This document shows, in pieces, positions 1 to 5,714 of a stretch of 5,714 nt of DNA (positions are counted from its first letter, which is position 1; each line of letters opens with the position of its first letter). This DNA is from Planctomycetaceae bacterium (GTDB lineage: Bacteria > Planctomycetota > Planctomycetia > Pirellulales > UBA1268). The notes under the pieces were generated by a model. The model ran no database searches, was not told the DNA's origin, and saw only the letters and a program-made list of their open reading frames with translations. The position numbers were made by a program, and so were the translations under genes. The stretch covers positions 1-5,714 of the forward strand of contig CANGIH010000190.1 in assembly GCA_947453875.1 (NCBI GenBank). The letters run 5' to 3'.

Positions 1-2
1 AA

Positions 3-182
3 CCCCGTGACGAATGCACGCCCGTGGAGCCCATCAGGGCGATCGAACCCGAAGTGTCGTTGGAGCGGTCCGATTCTCCGATCCACGACAACGTCGCAAC
101 GGAATTCGGGCTCGGCTGCGGCGGTTGGGAGCTGATTCCCCTCTGCGTCGATCACGTGCCAATTCCCCGACCGGCGGACTGA
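3..182 (+). CDS. Possible 3' end of an upstream gene of unknown function (partial)
   Basis: From the left edge this frame stays open for 59 codons and ends at TGA 180-182. About three quarters of its codons end in G or C, which is in the direction expected for coding DNA here but lower than in the gat genes. The predicted tail is mixed and slightly acidic and contains the stretch WELIPLCVDHVPIPRP; I recognise no family, membrane segment or motif. Another + frame is also open across this region, so an open frame alone proves little in such GC-rich DNA. If real, the gene would end about 180 bases before the terminator-like hairpin at 362-394, which could serve it. It could equally be non-coding. 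Confidence 0.25.
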   Translation, partial: PRDECTPVEPIRAIEPEVSLERSDSPIHDNVATEFGLGCGGWELIPLCVDHVPIPRPAD

Positions 183-361
183 ATCCCCTGGGCCCGCCCC
201 TACGGGATGAATGGATCCCGGGCCGAGGGCCCCGGCAGGGGCGGAATCCCCGCGTCCCCCCAAGGAGGCCCCGCAGCCCGCAGAATCCTCCGGTCATCTG
301 CACCCGCGTGGCCGTTCATCTTGCGGGATTCGGCCAAATGGCTATTCTCAAAGGCTTCCCT
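183..361. other. Intergenic stretch without a recognisable gene
   Basis: With the doubtful frame before it and the hairpin after it, this belongs to a 421-base stretch lacking any confident gene. The frames open across it give arginine- and proline-rich translations typical of random GC-rich DNA. I saw no tRNA-like cloverleaf and no repeat array. There are only short GC inverted repeats, such as gggg and cccc flanking a few bases near 238-252. A weak promoter candidate lies at its right end. Confidence 0.5.
321..348 (+). promoter_or_regulatory. Weak sigma70-like promoter candidate for rpmB
   Basis: TTGCGG at 321-326 and TATTCT at 343-348 are separated by 16 bases and resemble -35 and -10 boxes, matching the consensus at 3 of 6 and 4 of 6 positions. 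It lies in a locally AT-richer patch of a very GC-rich region. Transcription from it would begin near 355, so the hairpin at 362-388 would form almost at the 5' end of the rpmB mRNA. The match is poor and promoter rules in this kind of organism may differ, so this is a guess. Confidence 0.25.
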
Positions 362-394
362 GGGGCCCGCCGGTCAGTGGCGGGCCTCTGTTTT
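362..394 (+). terminator. Rho-independent terminator-like hairpin just upstream of rpmB
   Basis: Bases 362-371 pair with 379-388 to give a 10-bp stem, all G-C except one G-T pair, closing a 7-base loop. A T-rich tail follows directly (TGTTTT at 389-394). This is the classic shape of an intrinsic terminator on the + strand. It ends only 27 bases before the rpmB start codon, leaving little room for a promoter between. It therefore either ends an upstream transcript, or lies in the rpmB leader and acts as an attenuator or 5' stabiliser. The structure is seen in the sequence; the role is inferred. Confidence 0.5.
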
Positions 395-421
395 CCGTTC
401 ACGCGATGAAAGAAAAGTACC

Positions 422-742
422 GTGGCACGTTCCTGTCAGGTCTGCGGCAAGGGTTTCTCGATGGGCAACACCGTCACCCTGCGCGGCAAGGCCAAGTACC
501 TCGGCGGCGTCGGCACCAAGGTGACCGGCATCTCGCGGAGGAAGTTCAAGCCGAACCTGCAGCGACTCCGGGTAACCGTGGGCCGCGGCACCGCCAAGAC
601 GCTCCTTGTCTGCACCCAGTGCATCAAGGGTGGGGCGGTGACGAAACTCGTTCACCAGCAGCCCTTCCGTCTGCCGAACGTCGAGAAGTCCAAGCCCACC
701 AGCCCCGAGGCGGTTCCGTCCGGTCCCCGCGCCCGCCCCTGA
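422..742 (+). CDS. rpmB: Large ribosomal subunit protein bL28
   Basis: This encodes bL28, a small basic protein of the 50S ribosomal subunit. The N-terminal MARSCQVCGKG, the SRRKFKPNLQRLRV segment at about residues 39-52 and the LLVCTQCIKGG segment at 61-71 are hallmarks of the family. Two CxxC pairs (C5/C8 and C64/C67) form the four-cysteine set that binds zinc in the so-called C+ form of this protein; E. coli bL28 lacks the full set. At 106 residues it is longer than the usual 75-80. The excess is a tail of about 25 residues rich in Pro, Ser and Lys. The start is GTG: an in-frame TGA at 407-409 excludes any earlier start, and this one gives the conserved N-terminus. The ribosome-binding site is weak, only a purine-rich run at about 408-417. 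A terminator-like hairpin lies immediately upstream. No rpmG follows. Confidence 0.97.
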   Translation: MARSCQVCGKGFSMGNTVTLRGKAKYLGGVGTKVTGISRRKFKPNLQRLRVTVGRGTAKTLLVCTQCIKGGAVTKLVHQQPFRLPNVEKSKPTSPEAVPSGPRARP

Positions 743-860
743 TCGGAACGATCCTCCGACAGCCGGCGTTGCCCCCCGGGGCTGCCGCACGAATCGGCTT
801 ATGTCGCCGACGACTGGGCTTGTGATCCCTCGCGAGTAGGGGGCCCACTCCCCGCTGGAC

Positions 861-892
861 TGCGTGGAGAAAGGTCCCCCGACCTTTCCGCA
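861..892 (+). other. Long bulged hairpin in the rpmB-gatC spacer
   Basis: Bases 869-876 pair perfectly with 881-888 around a CCCC loop (8 bp). After a four-base bulge (865-868), 861-864 pair with 889-892 (4 bp), making 12 bp in all. No T-run follows, so it is not a standard intrinsic terminator. It lies about 120 bases after the rpmB stop and 140 before gatC. It could be a 3' end of rpmB mRNA, a processing site, or part of a gatC leader. The rest of the 743-1031 spacer shows no gene on either strand that I can support. Confidence 0.3.
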
Positions 893-1022
893 CCCGGTCG
901 ACCAGCGGAATGCCGAGGGTGTCCACGATCGATGGGACATCGCCGCCGGCGTGTGGATCCTGACCCACAGCCCCTCAATTCCGTCGGCGCCACCCAGTCT
1001 GGTTGCTCCCCCATCTCCCCGC

Positions 1023-1027
1023 GAGGA
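1023..1027 (+). promoter_or_regulatory. Ribosome binding site of gatC
   Basis: GAGGA lies four bases before the ATG at 1032. It supports that start over longer in-frame extensions reaching back to 864. It is one of only two recognisable Shine-Dalgarno sites in the window; gatA and gatB have none that is obvious. Confidence 0.6.
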
Positions 1028-1031
1028 TCGA

Positions 1032-1334
1032 ATGGCCCTCTCCAAGAACGACGTGGCCAAGGTGGGGCTGCTCGCCCGCCTGGCGCTTTCTGACGCCGAA
1101 CTCGACACGATGACTCGGGAACTTTCGTCGATCGTCGGATTCGTCGGGCAGCTTGAGAAGATCGACACCAGCGCCGTCGAGCCGCTGGCGCATCCCCTCG
1201 ACACCCAAAACGTGTTCCGTGAGGACGTGCCCCGCCCGTCCCTCTCCACCGCGGAAGCGCTCCAGTCGTCTCCCCGCCACGACGGCGAGTGTTTTCTCGT
1301 GCCTGCCGTCCTCGGCGACACTGGCTCCGCCTGA
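1032..1334 (+). CDS. gatC: Asp/Glu-tRNA amidotransferase subunit GatC
   Basis: GatC is the small non-catalytic subunit of GatCAB. It wraps around and stabilises the interface between GatA and GatB, in the cytoplasm. The 100 residues match the family's usual length. An N-terminal helical part carries the family pattern VAKVGLLARLALSDAEL (residues 8-24). The conserved DTSAVEPLAHPL follows at 45-56, then the REDVPRPSL segment (63-71), and FLVPAVL at the C-terminus (88-94) corresponds to the usual closing VP motif. The ATG at 1032 has a good ribosome-binding site and gives the standard N-terminus. The in-frame stretch before it (from 864) is proline-rich and unlike GatC. gatA starts 68 bases downstream and gatB follows, so this is the first gene of a gatCAB operon. 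Confidence 0.96.
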   Translation: MALSKNDVAKVGLLARLALSDAELDTMTRELSSIVGFVGQLEKIDTSAVEPLAHPLDTQNVFREDVPRPSLSTAEALQSSPRHDGECFLVPAVLGDTGSA

Positions 1335-1402
1335 GCAGCCTTCAAAGGTCCTCCGCCCAACGCTTCTCCTCCGCTCCTGCCCAACGCCCGGCGAACGCCC
1401 CC

Positions 1403-2899
1403 ATGCAACCCTCCGATCTCTCCGCGGTCGATCTGGTGAACGCCGTCCGGCAGGGCGACCTCACGGCGGTGCGGTGCACCGAAGCCTACCTCGACCGGAT
1501 CGCGGCTCTCGACGGCAGCATCAACGCCTTCCTCTCGGTCGATCGCGAAGGCTCCCTACGCACGGCCGCCTCCATCGACGAGCGTCGCAAGGCTGGCAAG
1601 CCGATCGGCCCGCTCGCCGGGCTGCCGGTCGCGGTGAAGGATGCCCTCTGCACGACCGATCAGCCGACCACCTGCGCCTCGAAGATGCTCGCCGGTTTCC
1701 GCCCTCCCTACGACGCCGAGGTGGTCGCCCGTCTCCGCGCCGCCGACGCGGTGATCGTCGGCAAGACGAACATGGACGAGTTCGCCATGGGGGGCTCGAA
1801 CGAAAACTCCGCCTTCGGCCCGGTGCACAACCCTTGGGATCTCGCCCGGACTCCCGGCGGCTCCAGTGGTGGGTCGGCGGCAGCGGTGGCGGCCGACATG
1901 GCCCCCGTGGCGATCGGCTCCGACACCGGCGGTTCGATTCGCCAGCCGGCTGGCCTGTGCGGGATCACCGGCCTCAAGCCCACCTATGGGCGTGTCAGCC
2001 GCCGCGGCTTGGTGGCCTTCGCCTCGAGCCTTGACCAGATCGGACCGATGGCCCGGTCGGCCGCCGATTGTGCCCTCATTCTCAGCTCGATCGCCGGGCA
2101 CGATCCCGGTGATGCCACCTCGCTCGACGCCCCGGTGCCGAGCTACACCGCCGACCTCGAGCGGCCTCTTGAGGGCGTGCGGATCGGCCGGGTCGCGGCG
2201 CACTTCGGCGCTGGCGTGGATCCGGAAGTGGCCCACGCCGTCGAGGAAGCCTTCGCCGCCTTCCGCGCCGCAGGCGCGATCATCAAGGAGATCGATCTCC
2301 CTCACGCCGATGCCGGCGTGGCCACCTATTACCTCGTCGCTCCCTGCGAGGCATCGAGCAATCTGGCACGGTACGACGGAGCGCACTATGGCCACCGGGC
2401 CGAGCCCGGGAAGACAAGCGGGGGCTTCGAGTCGGCGCTGGTTGAGATGTATTGCCGCAGCCGGGCGGAGGGATTCGGCCCCGAGGTGAAACGGCGGATC
2501 ATGCTCGGGACCTACGCCCTGTCGGCCGGCTACTACGATGCCTACTACGCCAAGGCACTCCGCGTCCGCCGCCTCATCCGTCAGGACTATCTCGACGCCT
2601 TCGCCGAGGTCGATCTGATCGGTGGTCCGGTGTCGGCCACGGCGGCATTCAAGCTTGGAGAGAAGACCGGCGATCCACTCTCGATGTACCTCGTCGATCT
2701 CTACACCGTCGGCACCAATCTCGCCGGTGTGGGGGGGATCTCCTTCCCCTGCGGGTTCACGAAGTCGGGGCTGCCGATCGGCTTCCAGCTCCAGGGGCCG
2801 GCGCTCGCCGAGCAACTGCTCCTCCGTGCGGCCGACCGTTACCAGCACCTCACCGACTGGCATCTCCGCCGCCCGGCCATCGCCGCCCAGCGATGCTGA
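1403..2899 (+). CDS. gatA: Asp/Glu-tRNA amidotransferase subunit GatA
   Basis: GatA is the glutaminase subunit: an amidase-signature enzyme that hydrolyses glutamine and passes the ammonia through a channel to GatB. The protein has 498 residues, normal for the family. The catalytic Ser-cisSer-Lys triad is intact: K79 in GLPVAVKDAL, S154 in the glycine/serine-rich GGSSGGS loop, and the nucleophile S178 in GSDTGGSIRQPA. With the ATG at 1403 these positions equal those I recall for Staphylococcus aureus GatA, which supports the start. Other conserved blocks are NMDEFAMGGSNENSAFGPV (123-141), EASSNLARYDG (about 316-326), GYYDAYYAKA (376-385) and NLAGVGGISFPCG (439-451). No clear Shine-Dalgarno precedes the ATG. 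An in-frame GTG at 1289 would overlap gatC and add 38 residues that look non-homologous. gatB follows in the same direction. Confidence 0.97.
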   Translation: MQPSDLSAVDLVNAVRQGDLTAVRCTEAYLDRIAALDGSINAFLSVDREGSLRTAASIDERRKAGKPIGPLAGLPVAVKDALCTTDQPTTCASKMLAGFRPPYDAEVVARLRAADAVIVGKTNMDEFAMGGSNENSAFGPVHNPWDLARTPGGSSGGSAAAVAADMAPVAIGSDTGGSIRQPAGLCGITGLKPTYGRVSRRGLVAFASSLDQIGPMARSAADCALILSSIAGHDPGDATSLDAPVPSYTADLERPLEGVRIGRVAAHFGAGVDPEVAHAVEEAFAAFRAAGAIIKEIDLPHADAGVATYYLVAPCEASSNLARYDGAHYGHRAEPGKTSGGFESALVEMYCRSRAEGFGPEVKRRIMLGTYALSAGYYDAYYAKALRVRRLIRQDYLDAFAEVDLIGGPVSATAAFKLGEKTGDPLSMYLVDLYTVGTNLAGVGGISFPCGFTKSGLPIGFQLQGPALAEQLLLRAADRYQHLTDWHLRRPAIAAQRC

Positions 2900-3003
2900 T
2901 CCCGCATCGCCCCGAGCCCTCCCCGCCACTCGCGATTCTCCCGACATTTGTTTGTCCGCCCGAGCGCCTCTCCGAAAGCGTCCCCGACACCGCGAGCGCA
3001 CCT

Positions 3004-4503
3004 GTGACAACCACTGCCACCACCGTCCCCTACACGACCGTCATCGGCCTTGAGGTCCATGTCCAGTTGCAGACGCAGACGAAGCTGTTCTGCGGCTGCT
3101 CGACGAAGTTCGGTGCCCCACCCAATACGCAGGTCTGCCCCACCTGCCTCGGCCTGCCGGGCTCGCTGCCGGTGATGAACCGGAAAGCCTTCGAACTGGC
3201 CGTCCGGTCAGCACTCGCCCTCGACTGCCGGATCGCGTCGTTCACGAAATGGGACCGGAAGAACTACTTCTATCCCGACCTCCCCAAGGGCTATCAGATC
3301 TCGCAGTTCGATCTGCCATTCTCCTCCGATGGCACTCTCGAAGTGGTCGACCCGAAGGGCGCCTGGTCGCGGAAGGTGGGCATCATCCGGGTGCACCTGG
3401 AGGAGGATGCCGGAAAAAGCATGCACGATGAGGCGTCTGGGGTCGCCGATACGCGGATCGACCTCAACCGCGCCGGCACGCCGCTGTGCGAGATCGTCAC
3501 CCAGCCCGACCTCCGCTCGCCGCAGGAGGCCCGCGCTTGGCTCAACGAACTCAAGCTGTTGCTTGTCTATCTCGGGGTGAGCGATTGCAACATGCAGGAG
3601 GGGAGCCTCCGCGTCGACGCCAACGTCAACCTCCACATCCCCGTCGACGGCGGCCCGGATGCAGGGGGGAGGATCGCCAAGACCCCCATCGTCGAGATCA
3701 AGAACATGAACAGCTTTCGCTCCGTCGAACGGGCGCTGGCCTACGAGGCCATCCGCCAATACGAGGAGTGGCAGGCGACGAAGGCCGAAATGGGGAAGAC
3801 CCCCAAACAGACTCGCGGCTGGGACGATCCCGCCGGCGTCACCCGCGCCCAGCGCCACAAGGAAGAGTCGAGCGACTACCGCTACTTCCCCGAACCCGAC
3901 CTCGTGCCGGTGACGGTGTCAGACGAATGGCTCGCCGCCGCCAGGCAGGCGATGGGCCCCCCGCCGGCGGTTCTCCGCCAGACCTTGGCGACGACGTGGA
4001 AGATCTCTTCCTACGACGCCGACGTGCTCGTCAATCAGGGGGGTGATCTGGTCGCCTACTTCGAGGAACTCGCGGGGAAGGTGGGGGAAGGAAAGGTGGC
4101 GAGCAACTGGATGCAGCAGGACGTGCTGCGGACGCTCAACGAACGCGGGGGGACCATCGGCGAATTCCCCGTCCGCCCCGCAGCTCTGGCCGACCTCATC
4201 GGCAGGGTGGCCAAGGGTGACTTCGACACCAGCCGGGCCCGCGAGATCTTCGCCGAGGTGCTCGCCAGCGGCCGCCCGATCGATGATGTGGTGGCCTCGA
4301 TGGGAATCGCCGCCGTCGACGACGACGAACTCGTGGCCCTCTGCCGGGCACTCCTTGCCGAGAACCCGAAGGTGGTTGCCGACGTAAAGGGGGGCAAGGA
4401 GCAGGCCGCCGCAGGCCTGATCGGCCAGGCCAAGAAGAAGAATCCGAACGTCAACCCGGGCAAGGTCCGGGCGATGTGCCTCGACCTCATCAGACAGATG
4501 TGA
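3004..4503 (+). CDS. gatB: Asp/Glu-tRNA amidotransferase subunit GatB
   Basis: GatB binds the mischarged Glu-tRNA(Gln) or Asp-tRNA(Asn), phosphorylates the side-chain carboxylate with ATP and amidates it with ammonia from GatA. From the GTG at 3004 it has 499 residues, close to the family norm. The N-terminal kinase-like domain (about 10-300) carries IGLEVHVQL (14-22), NYFYPDLPKGYQISQFD (87-103), HLEEDAGKS (131-139), DLNRAGTPL (153-161), MQEGSLRVDAN (197-207) and YRYFPEPDL (292-300). Cysteines C30, C32, C45 and C48 form a cluster that binds zinc in many homologues and is absent from some, such as S. aureus. The C-terminal YqeY-like tRNA-binding part (about 350-499) ends with the usual GLIGQAKKKNPNVNPGKV region. 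The start is uncertain: an in-frame ATG at 2893 overlaps the gatA stop but adds 37 proline-rich residues that do not resemble the family. No clear Shine-Dalgarno precedes either. Confidence 0.96.
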   Translation: MTTTATTVPYTTVIGLEVHVQLQTQTKLFCGCSTKFGAPPNTQVCPTCLGLPGSLPVMNRKAFELAVRSALALDCRIASFTKWDRKNYFYPDLPKGYQISQFDLPFSSDGTLEVVDPKGAWSRKVGIIRVHLEEDAGKSMHDEASGVADTRIDLNRAGTPLCEIVTQPDLRSPQEARAWLNELKLLLVYLGVSDCNMQEGSLRVDANVNLHIPVDGGPDAGGRIAKTPIVEIKNMNSFRSVERALAYEAIRQYEEWQATKAEMGKTPKQTRGWDDPAGVTRAQRHKEESSDYRYFPEPDLVPVTVSDEWLAAARQAMGPPPAVLRQTLATTWKISSYDADVLVNQGGDLVAYFEELAGKVGEGKVASNWMQQDVLRTLNERGGTIGEFPVRPAALADLIGRVAKGDFDTSRAREIFAEVLASGRPIDDVVASMGIAAVDDDELVALCRALLAENPKVVADVKGGKEQAAAGLIGQAKKKNPNVNPGKVRAMCLDLIRQM

Positions 4504-4507
4504 TCGC

Positions 4508-4525
4508 GGTGGCCCCGTCGCCACC
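4508..4525 (+). other. Short GC hairpin after gatB
   Basis: Bases 4508-4513 (GGTGGC) pair with 4520-4525 (GCCACC) around a six-base loop, five bases after the gatB stop. A run of C, not T, follows, so it is not a standard intrinsic terminator. It may slow exonucleases at the end of the gat message or mean nothing in such GC-rich DNA. Confidence 0.25.
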
Positions 4526-4552
4526 CCCCCCACAGCCCCGACCCATCAATCC

Positions 4553-4556
4553 AGGA
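4553..4556 (+). promoter_or_regulatory. Ribosome binding site of the SapC-family gene
   Basis: AGGA lies eight bases before the ATG at 4565 and supports that start, which also gives a natural N-terminus for the family. Confidence 0.5.
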
Positions 4557-4564
4557 ACCGCGAC

Positions 4565-5329
4565 ATGGCAAAGCAGCTGCTCATCTACGAATCCGCCGTT
4601 CCGGTCAACGCCGCGACCCATGGCAGCCTGTCCTTCGAACCGGTGCCCGACTACACCTTCGCCGCCAGCATCAATGCAGTGCCCCTGACGGCGGTCGAGA
4701 TCATCGCGGCGGCCCCCGAATACGCCATCGTCTTCGTCGCCTCCGGCGATGACGTGATGCCCGTCGCCGTCCTCGGCGTGCGAACAGACCAGAATCTCTT
4801 CCTCTCCTCCGATTCCCGCTGGGAGGCCAAGTACGTCCCTGCCTTCATCCGCCGCTATCCGTTCGTGTTCTCGATGAGTGCCGACCAGAAGACGCTCACG
4901 CTGTGCATCGACGAAACCCACCCCGGCTTCAACCGGGACGGGCGCGGCGAGCGGCTGTTTGACGAGGCTGGCAAGCCCACCCCGTATGTCGATCGCGTGC
5001 TCGGTTTCCTCAAGGACTACCAGGCCCATGCGGAGCGGACGCGTTCCTTCGGGAAGCGGCTCAAGGATCTCGGTCTGCTTGAGGCGATGGAGGCCGTGGT
5101 CACCACCCCCGGCGGCGAACAGGTGCCGCTGCGTGGATTTCTGGCCGTATCGCGGGACCGCCTCCGTGCCCTCGAAGGGGAGAAGCTCGCGGAGCTTGCC
5201 AGCACCGACGAACTCGAACTGATCTATCTCCACCTCTTCTCGATGCGGAACTTCAACGACGTCAAGGATCGTTTCGTCGGTGCCATCGGCAAGTCGACGG
5301 CAGCCGTCGAGGCCACCGCGGCATCCTGA
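4565..5329 (+). CDS. SapC family protein
   Basis: I place this in the SapC family (Pfam PF07277) from its overall pattern. The pattern has an N-terminal beta-rich half, a tryptophan followed by YVPAFIRRYPFVF (W86, residues 90-102), LTLCIDE (111-117), LFDEAGKPTPYV (131-142), a helical stretch FLKDYQAHAERTRSF (148-162), and LRGFLAVSRDRLRAL (189-203). The length of 254 residues fits the usual 250 or so. The family takes its name from a Campylobacter fetus surface-layer locus, but its biochemical role is not established. It should not be confused with the SapC permease of peptide ABC transporters. I see no signal peptide or membrane segment, so this protein looks cytoplasmic. The gene starts 61 bases after gatB and ends 23 bases before bioA on the same strand. 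In many proteobacteria, as I recall, homologues lie near TonB-dependent receptors and tryptophan-halogenase-like genes; none is visible here. Family assignment is fairly sure; function unknown. Confidence 0.85.
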   Translation: MAKQLLIYESAVPVNAATHGSLSFEPVPDYTFAASINAVPLTAVEIIAAAPEYAIVFVASGDDVMPVAVLGVRTDQNLFLSSDSRWEAKYVPAFIRRYPFVFSMSADQKTLTLCIDETHPGFNRDGRGERLFDEAGKPTPYVDRVLGFLKDYQAHAERTRSFGKRLKDLGLLEAMEAVVTTPGGEQVPLRGFLAVSRDRLRALEGEKLAELASTDELELIYLHLFSMRNFNDVKDRFVGAIGKSTAAVEATAAS

Positions 5330-5352
5330 TCCGCGTCGCCGGGAAATCCGCC

Positions 5353-5714
5353 GTGAACCGCTCCGTCGAAGCCTCGCCGCCCCCGCCGCATCTTCTCGCC
5401 GCGTGGGATCGCGAGCATGTCTGGCATGCCTTCACGCAGATGCAGGAATATGAGCCGCTGCTCATCGAGCGGGGGGAGGGCTGCACGCTTGTCGACACCG
5501 CCGGCAGACGCTATCTCGACGGCTCGGCGAGCATGTGGTGCAACGTCCACGGCCATGGCCATCCACGTCTCGATGCAGCGCTTGCGGCGCAGGCTGCAAA
5601 GGTCTCCCACACCACGAACCTCGGGCTCTCAAACCCCACCACCGTCGAGTTCGCCCGCCGACTCGTGGAACTCGCCCCACCTCGACTCGAGAAGGTGTTT
5701 TTCAGCGGGGATGG
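5353..5714 (+). CDS. bioA: Adenosylmethionine-8-amino-7-oxononanoate aminotransferase (partial, 5' end)
   Basis: BioA is a PLP enzyme of aminotransferase class III that transfers the amino group of S-adenosylmethionine to 7-keto-8-aminopelargonate, giving 7,8-diaminopelargonate in biotin synthesis. Only 120 codons are present before the window ends. They include HVWHAFTQMQEYEPL (22-36), GEGCTLVDTAGRRYLDG (41-57), SMWCNVHGHGHPRLDAAL (60-77), SHTTNLGLSNP (85-95) and LEKVFFSGD (112-120). These line up with the BioA N-terminus, including the tryptophan (W62) and the HGHxHP segment. The window ends just as the PLP-phosphate-binding loop begins, so the catalytic lysine and the full loop cannot be checked. 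The start is GTG, with a weak GGGAA at 5341-5345; a 12-residue proline-rich leader precedes the conserved part. Related class III aminotransferases are an alternative, but the WHAFTQM and MWCNVHGH signatures favour BioA. Confidence 0.9.
   Translation, partial: MNRSVEASPPPPHLLAAWDREHVWHAFTQMQEYEPLLIERGEGCTLVDTAGRRYLDGSASMWCNVHGHGHPRLDAALAAQAAKVSHTTNLGLSNPTTVEFARRLVELAPPRLEKVFFSGD

Noticed and set aside
36..62. GGTTCGA on the - strand resembling a tRNA T-loop
   Set aside because: No supporting T-stem, anticodon arm or acceptor stem could be built around it.
262..268. Perfect-looking Shine-Dalgarno AAGGAGG
   Set aside because: No ATG, GTG or TTG follows at a workable distance with a plausible reading frame.
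406..408. ATG just before rpmB
   Set aside because: It is out of frame with L28. The conserved MARSCQVC N-terminus begins at the GTG at 422.
14..409. A 131-codon + frame before rpmB
   Set aside because: The translation is Arg/Pro-rich with no recognisable motif and runs through the terminator-like hairpin. A competing frame is also open; this is typical of GC-rich non-coding DNA.
864..1031. Longer GatC from an upstream in-frame start
   Set aside because: The added 56 residues are Pro-rich and unlike GatC, and the ATG at 1032 has its own ribosome-binding site.
1355..1387. Nine-base direct repeat GCCCAACGC (1355-1363 and 1379-1387) before gatA
   Set aside because: Only two short copies with no further structure; likely chance in a biased sequence.
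1289..1402. Longer GatA starting inside gatC
   Set aside because: The 38 extra residues are Arg/Ser-rich and non-homologous. The ATG at 1403 places the triad at the expected positions.
374..1408. 344-codon open frame on the - strand across rpmB and gatC
   Set aside because: It spans two clear + strand genes and their spacer with a low-complexity translation, as expected for a GC-rich shadow frame.
1556..3010. 484-codon open frame on the - strand opposite gatA
   Set aside because: It is a shadow of gatA codon usage; the translation is Gly/Arg/Ala-rich and matches no family I know.

Overview
This window reads as a high-GC bacterial chromosome segment with every gene on the + strand. It is housekeeping in character: translation factors first, then one poorly understood protein, then the start of a biotin gene. 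The GC-rich third codon positions, scarcity of strong Shine-Dalgarno sites, cysteine-containing L28, Cys-cluster GatB and general protein flavour suggest a planctomycete-like bacterium. That assignment is an impression from the sequences, not a demonstrated one.

Layout. Positions 1-421 hold no confident gene. A frame open from the left edge to a TGA at 180-182 may be the tail of an upstream protein. A strong GC hairpin with a T-rich tail (362-394) sits just before rpmB (422-742, ribosomal protein L28, GTG start). A 289-base spacer with a long bulged hairpin (861-892) leads to gatC (1032-1334), gatA (1403-2899) and gatB (3004-4503). These are the three subunits of the GatCAB tRNA-dependent amidotransferase. 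Then come a SapC-family protein (4565-5329) and the first 120 codons of bioA (5353 to the right edge).

How the genes work together. GatA releases ammonia from glutamine. GatB activates the Glu or Asp carried on mischarged tRNA and accepts the ammonia, and GatC clamps the two together. The result is Gln-tRNA(Gln) and/or Asn-tRNA(Asn). L28 is a structural protein of the large ribosomal subunit, so the first two-thirds of the window serves translation. BioA makes 7,8-diaminopelargonate in biotin synthesis. The SapC-family gene is 23 bases upstream of bioA and may be co-transcribed with it, but no functional link is evident.

I found no CRISPR array, insertion sequence, tRNA, rRNA or frameshifted gene. 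I also found no convincing undescribed system. The items most worth a second look are the hairpin in front of rpmB and the SapC-family protein between gatB and bioA.
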